64,000 nt of DNA from assembly GCA_965223045.1 (NCBI GenBank), contig CBDCVN010000013.1, positions 4,278,001 through 4,342,000 of the forward strand, written 5' to 3'. Below the pieces are notes generated by a model. That model worked only from the letters and a program-made list of their open reading frames with translations, was not told the origin of the DNA and searched no databases. The DNA comes from CBDCVN01 sp965223045. GTDB taxonomy: Bacteria; Deinococcota; Deinococci; Deinococcales; Trueperaceae. This document shows positions 62,449 to 64,000 of the stretch, one piece after another. The number at the start of each line of letters is the position of its first letter. The stretch's first letter is position 1. Made by a program: the position numbers and the translations under genes.

Positions 62449-62797
62449 TGATATTTATTTAGCAGATTTAGAGCCTGTTAAAGGATCAGAAGCTAACAAG
62501 GTTCGCCCAGTGTTAATTGTTAGCTCTGACAATCTTAATGAAGTGGTTAGCAAGAGTAGGAGGGGGGTAGTCACTATTGTACCAATTACTACTAACACAG
62601 AATATATTTGGCCCTTTCAGGTTTTCTTGCCAGCAGAAGTAGTAGGCTTACAAAGTGATAGTAAAGCGCAAGTAGAGCAGGTGAGGGCTTTAGCTGTTGA
62701 ACGTTTTTCTCCTAATCTTATAGGTACTTTGCCCAACAATTATATGGATGAAGTTAATGAAGCTCTAAAACTACATTTTGATTTAAGGTTGAATTGA
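62438..62797 (+). CDS. MazF/PemK-family mRNA interferase toxin
   Basis: A 119-residue protein with RRSDIYLADLEPVKGSEANKVRPVLIVSSDNLNE, the MazF/PemK opening (R-G-D-(I/V)-(Y/W)-x-x-x-L-x-P-x-x-G-x-E-x-x-K-x-RP-x-(L/V)-V-S), and VVTIVPITTN with the conserved Thr at the active site. The C-terminal SKAQVEQVRALAVERF matches the family's D/Q-Q-(I/V)-R-(A/T)-(I/V)-(D/A)-x-x-R. Ribosome-independent RNA cleavage is expected; target unknown. It forms a two-gene operon with the RHH antitoxin. Confidence 0.92.
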   Translation: MRRSDIYLADLEPVKGSEANKVRPVLIVSSDNLNEVVSKSRRGVVTIVPITTNTEYIWPFQVFLPAEVVGLQSDSKAQVEQVRALAVERFSPNLIGTLPNNYMDEVNEALKLHFDLRLN

Positions 62798-62857
62798 AAT
62801 AGTTTCTGACAAGTTTTTAGCAGCAGACATATAGATGTTCAGATAAGATCCAACGTG

Positions 62858-63035
62858 AGAGATGTCATCCTGAGCCCTTCGCTTTGCTCTAGGGTAAACT
62901 ACGCAAAGGATCTCACTGCGTTACGCCACCAGAGATTCTTCAAGTTTATCCTCGTAAGGATCATACTCCTCAGTAATGACATGCTCACATAGGGAATTTT
63001 CTCTAGGTAAAAGGTTTTCCTAGGGCACTATAGCC
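62858..63035. repeat. Dispersed ~190-bp repeat (R2), reverse orientation
   Basis: ATGTCATCCTGAGCCC, AAGGATCTCACTGCG, AGAGATTCTTCAAG and CTCAGTAATGACATGCTCACA form the same imperfect inverted structure as at 47640-47835 but on the other strand; the end TTTTCCTAGGGCACTATAG corresponds to the other copy's outer end. It follows the MazF gene directly. Confidence 0.7.
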
Positions 63036-63716
63036 AATTTTAAGATCTGAAGAAAGTACCATAATTGCAAATTTTGATTAATTGAGGATTTTAGAATAAT
63101 TTCCGATTTCTATGAATGACATTAGCGCTTTTGATATAGGAATTATGACATTCTCTATAAGAATTTATGATATCCTTAAGAAGATAAGGTATTTGTTGGT
63201 TGGTCATTACAAAGGAGGAAACTGTGTGACTGGTCACTTTGAACTCCAGAAATGTTTTATAAAGCTGGGATACCTCACACTAAGTTATAGAGTAGAGTTA
63301 AAACTAAAGTCAGCAATTTACACGCTTCAACATTACCTAGTGGGTTTTTAATATTTGTTAGCGCTCTGTTAGCATCTTTATATAAAACTTTGGTGTTTAT
63401 GAGGAAGTTGAAGTTTTCTGTGTAGTAAGCCCTAAATAATTAGGAAAACAGCTGGCCAGTGTTCCATGCCCACTACAATAACTTTAGGTGAAGTAGTAAT
63501 TTAGTTAATTACCATTAGGATGAGATTAGCTTTTAATATTAAATTATTGTGATATAAGTTTATAAGTTTATGATAATCTCATTAAAGATAAGATATTTCA
63601 TAGTTAAGTATTTTGAGTTTTTATGAGCAAATATAATTGCTAAATAACCGTTGTAGAAACATTCTTTATAGCACTCATAGATTTAAAAATATCAATTTAA
63701 GGATGGTTAAAATACA
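63036..63716. other. Gene-poor stretch before the terminal gene
   Basis: An open frame at 63112-63351 (79 codons) has no ribosome-binding site, no recognisable motif and poor coding character, so it is not called. The remainder is A+T-rich with no repeat or RNA recognised; it presumably contains the promoter of the gene at 63717. Confidence 0.4.
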
Positions 63717-64000
63717 ATGAATGATCTAACCTTAAAAAGGTTTCTTCTATTTAACACTTCAAGATCTCGCTACTTTACTCTTCTCACATTTTTTATAGCA
63801 ACCATCCTTTGCTTTTTTAATCTTTCCAGAGCAGCAGGAGAGACAGTTAGTGAAACTATTGGTACCTTGCCAGTAGGTAAGAAAGTACAAATTATCTTTA
63901 CTGCTGAAATCAGTTCTACTACCACAGCTGCCAGTATTTCTAATCAAGGGACTATTAGTGGTGATAATTTTGTAAATGTCCTCACTGATGACCCAGATGT
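63717..64000 (+). CDS. Secreted adhesin-like protein, N-terminal part (runs off the window)
   Basis: The frame is open from ATG 63717 to the end of the window (94 codons seen). A basic start MNDLTLKRFLLFNTSRSRYF is followed by a hydrophobic helix FTLLTFFIATILCFFNLSRAAG, a signal peptide with likely cleavage after SRA or AAG. The mature start reads VSETIGTLPVGKKVQIIFTAEISSTT and SNQGTISGDNFVNVLTDDPD, a phrase typical of DUF11/Ig-like repeats in large surface or adhesin proteins, where it closes a bacterial Ig-like module. AAGGATGG stands upstream at some distance. The full product is probably large. Confidence 0.7.
   Translation, partial: MNDLTLKRFLLFNTSRSRYFTLLTFFIATILCFFNLSRAAGETVSETIGTLPVGKKVQIIFTAEISSTTTAASISNQGTISGDNFVNVLTDDPD

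Noticed and set aside
63112..63351. 79-codon open frame
   Set aside because: No ribosome-binding site, no motif and poor coding character.

Overview
This window is a bacterial chromosome segment of low G+C content (roughly 37 percent by eye, not computed). It is densely coded, with Shine-Dalgarno-led genes and several TTG starts (ftsW, murB, dnaA). Gene content and protein style (compact dcw cluster, DnaA, short EF-Ts, minor-pilin operon, a PASTA protein without a kinase domain, a PelF-type glycosyltransferase) look most like the Deinococcota, in an unusually low-G+C lineage. That placement is inference from remembered family style, with no search behind it.

Layout. 1-2717: tgt, a decayed palindrome-rich element, and an AbrB/PIN toxin-antitoxin pair. 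2850-15207: division and cell-wall cluster murF-mraY-murD-(Uma2 nuclease)-ftsW-murG-murC-murB-ftsQ-ftsA-ftsZ, all on the plus strand. 15260-22761 (minus): a 2124-residue hybrid histidine kinase with about eleven PAS domains, followed by an HD-GYP response regulator. 23083-28382: S33-type lipoprotein hydrolase, GNAT, small HTH protein, broken KilA-N gene, argG and repeat-rich spacers. 28383-35078: secreted multidomain protein, zinc-binding protein, TPR protein, then rpsB-tsf-pyrH behind a structured leader. 35295-39491: a Pel-like exopolysaccharide group. 39492-42869: dnaA, a small membrane protein and ATP sulfurylase. 42873-46512 (minus): four-gene minor pilin operon. 46729-53318: Tat esterase, PASTA protein, hrcA, EamA transporter, guaD. 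53590-55540: an IS1634-type transposase split by a 254-bp miniature element. 55671-61996 (minus): glmS with a G+C-rich structured leader (candidate glmS-ribozyme variant), and pheS-pheT-cvpA. 62173-62797: an RHH/MazF toxin-antitoxin operon with a perfect operator palindrome. The window ends inside a secreted adhesin-like gene.

How genes work together. MurF, MraY, MurD, MurG, MurC and MurB with FtsW, FtsQ, FtsA and FtsZ form the precursor-synthesis and division machinery. GlmS supplies glucosamine-6-phosphate to the same pathway. The PAS kinase and HD-GYP regulator probably form a signalling pair affecting cyclic-di-GMP, which could plausibly touch the pilus and Pel-like loci, although no direct link is visible. 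PyrH, EF-Ts and S2 form the usual translation/UMP block.

Most notable signals. (1) The palindrome GCTCGAGC is strongly over-represented, almost always inside genes, like the cyanobacterial HIP1 element. (2) The only possible murB start lies inside a perfect 20-bp palindrome that belongs to a dispersed repeat. (3) glmS has a structured leader. (4) One PAS domain is tandemly amplified eight-fold. (5) The transposon-in-transposon insertion has a clean CTAG target duplication. (6) Several families of dispersed intergenic repeats occur. No rRNA, tRNA or CRISPR array was recognised.
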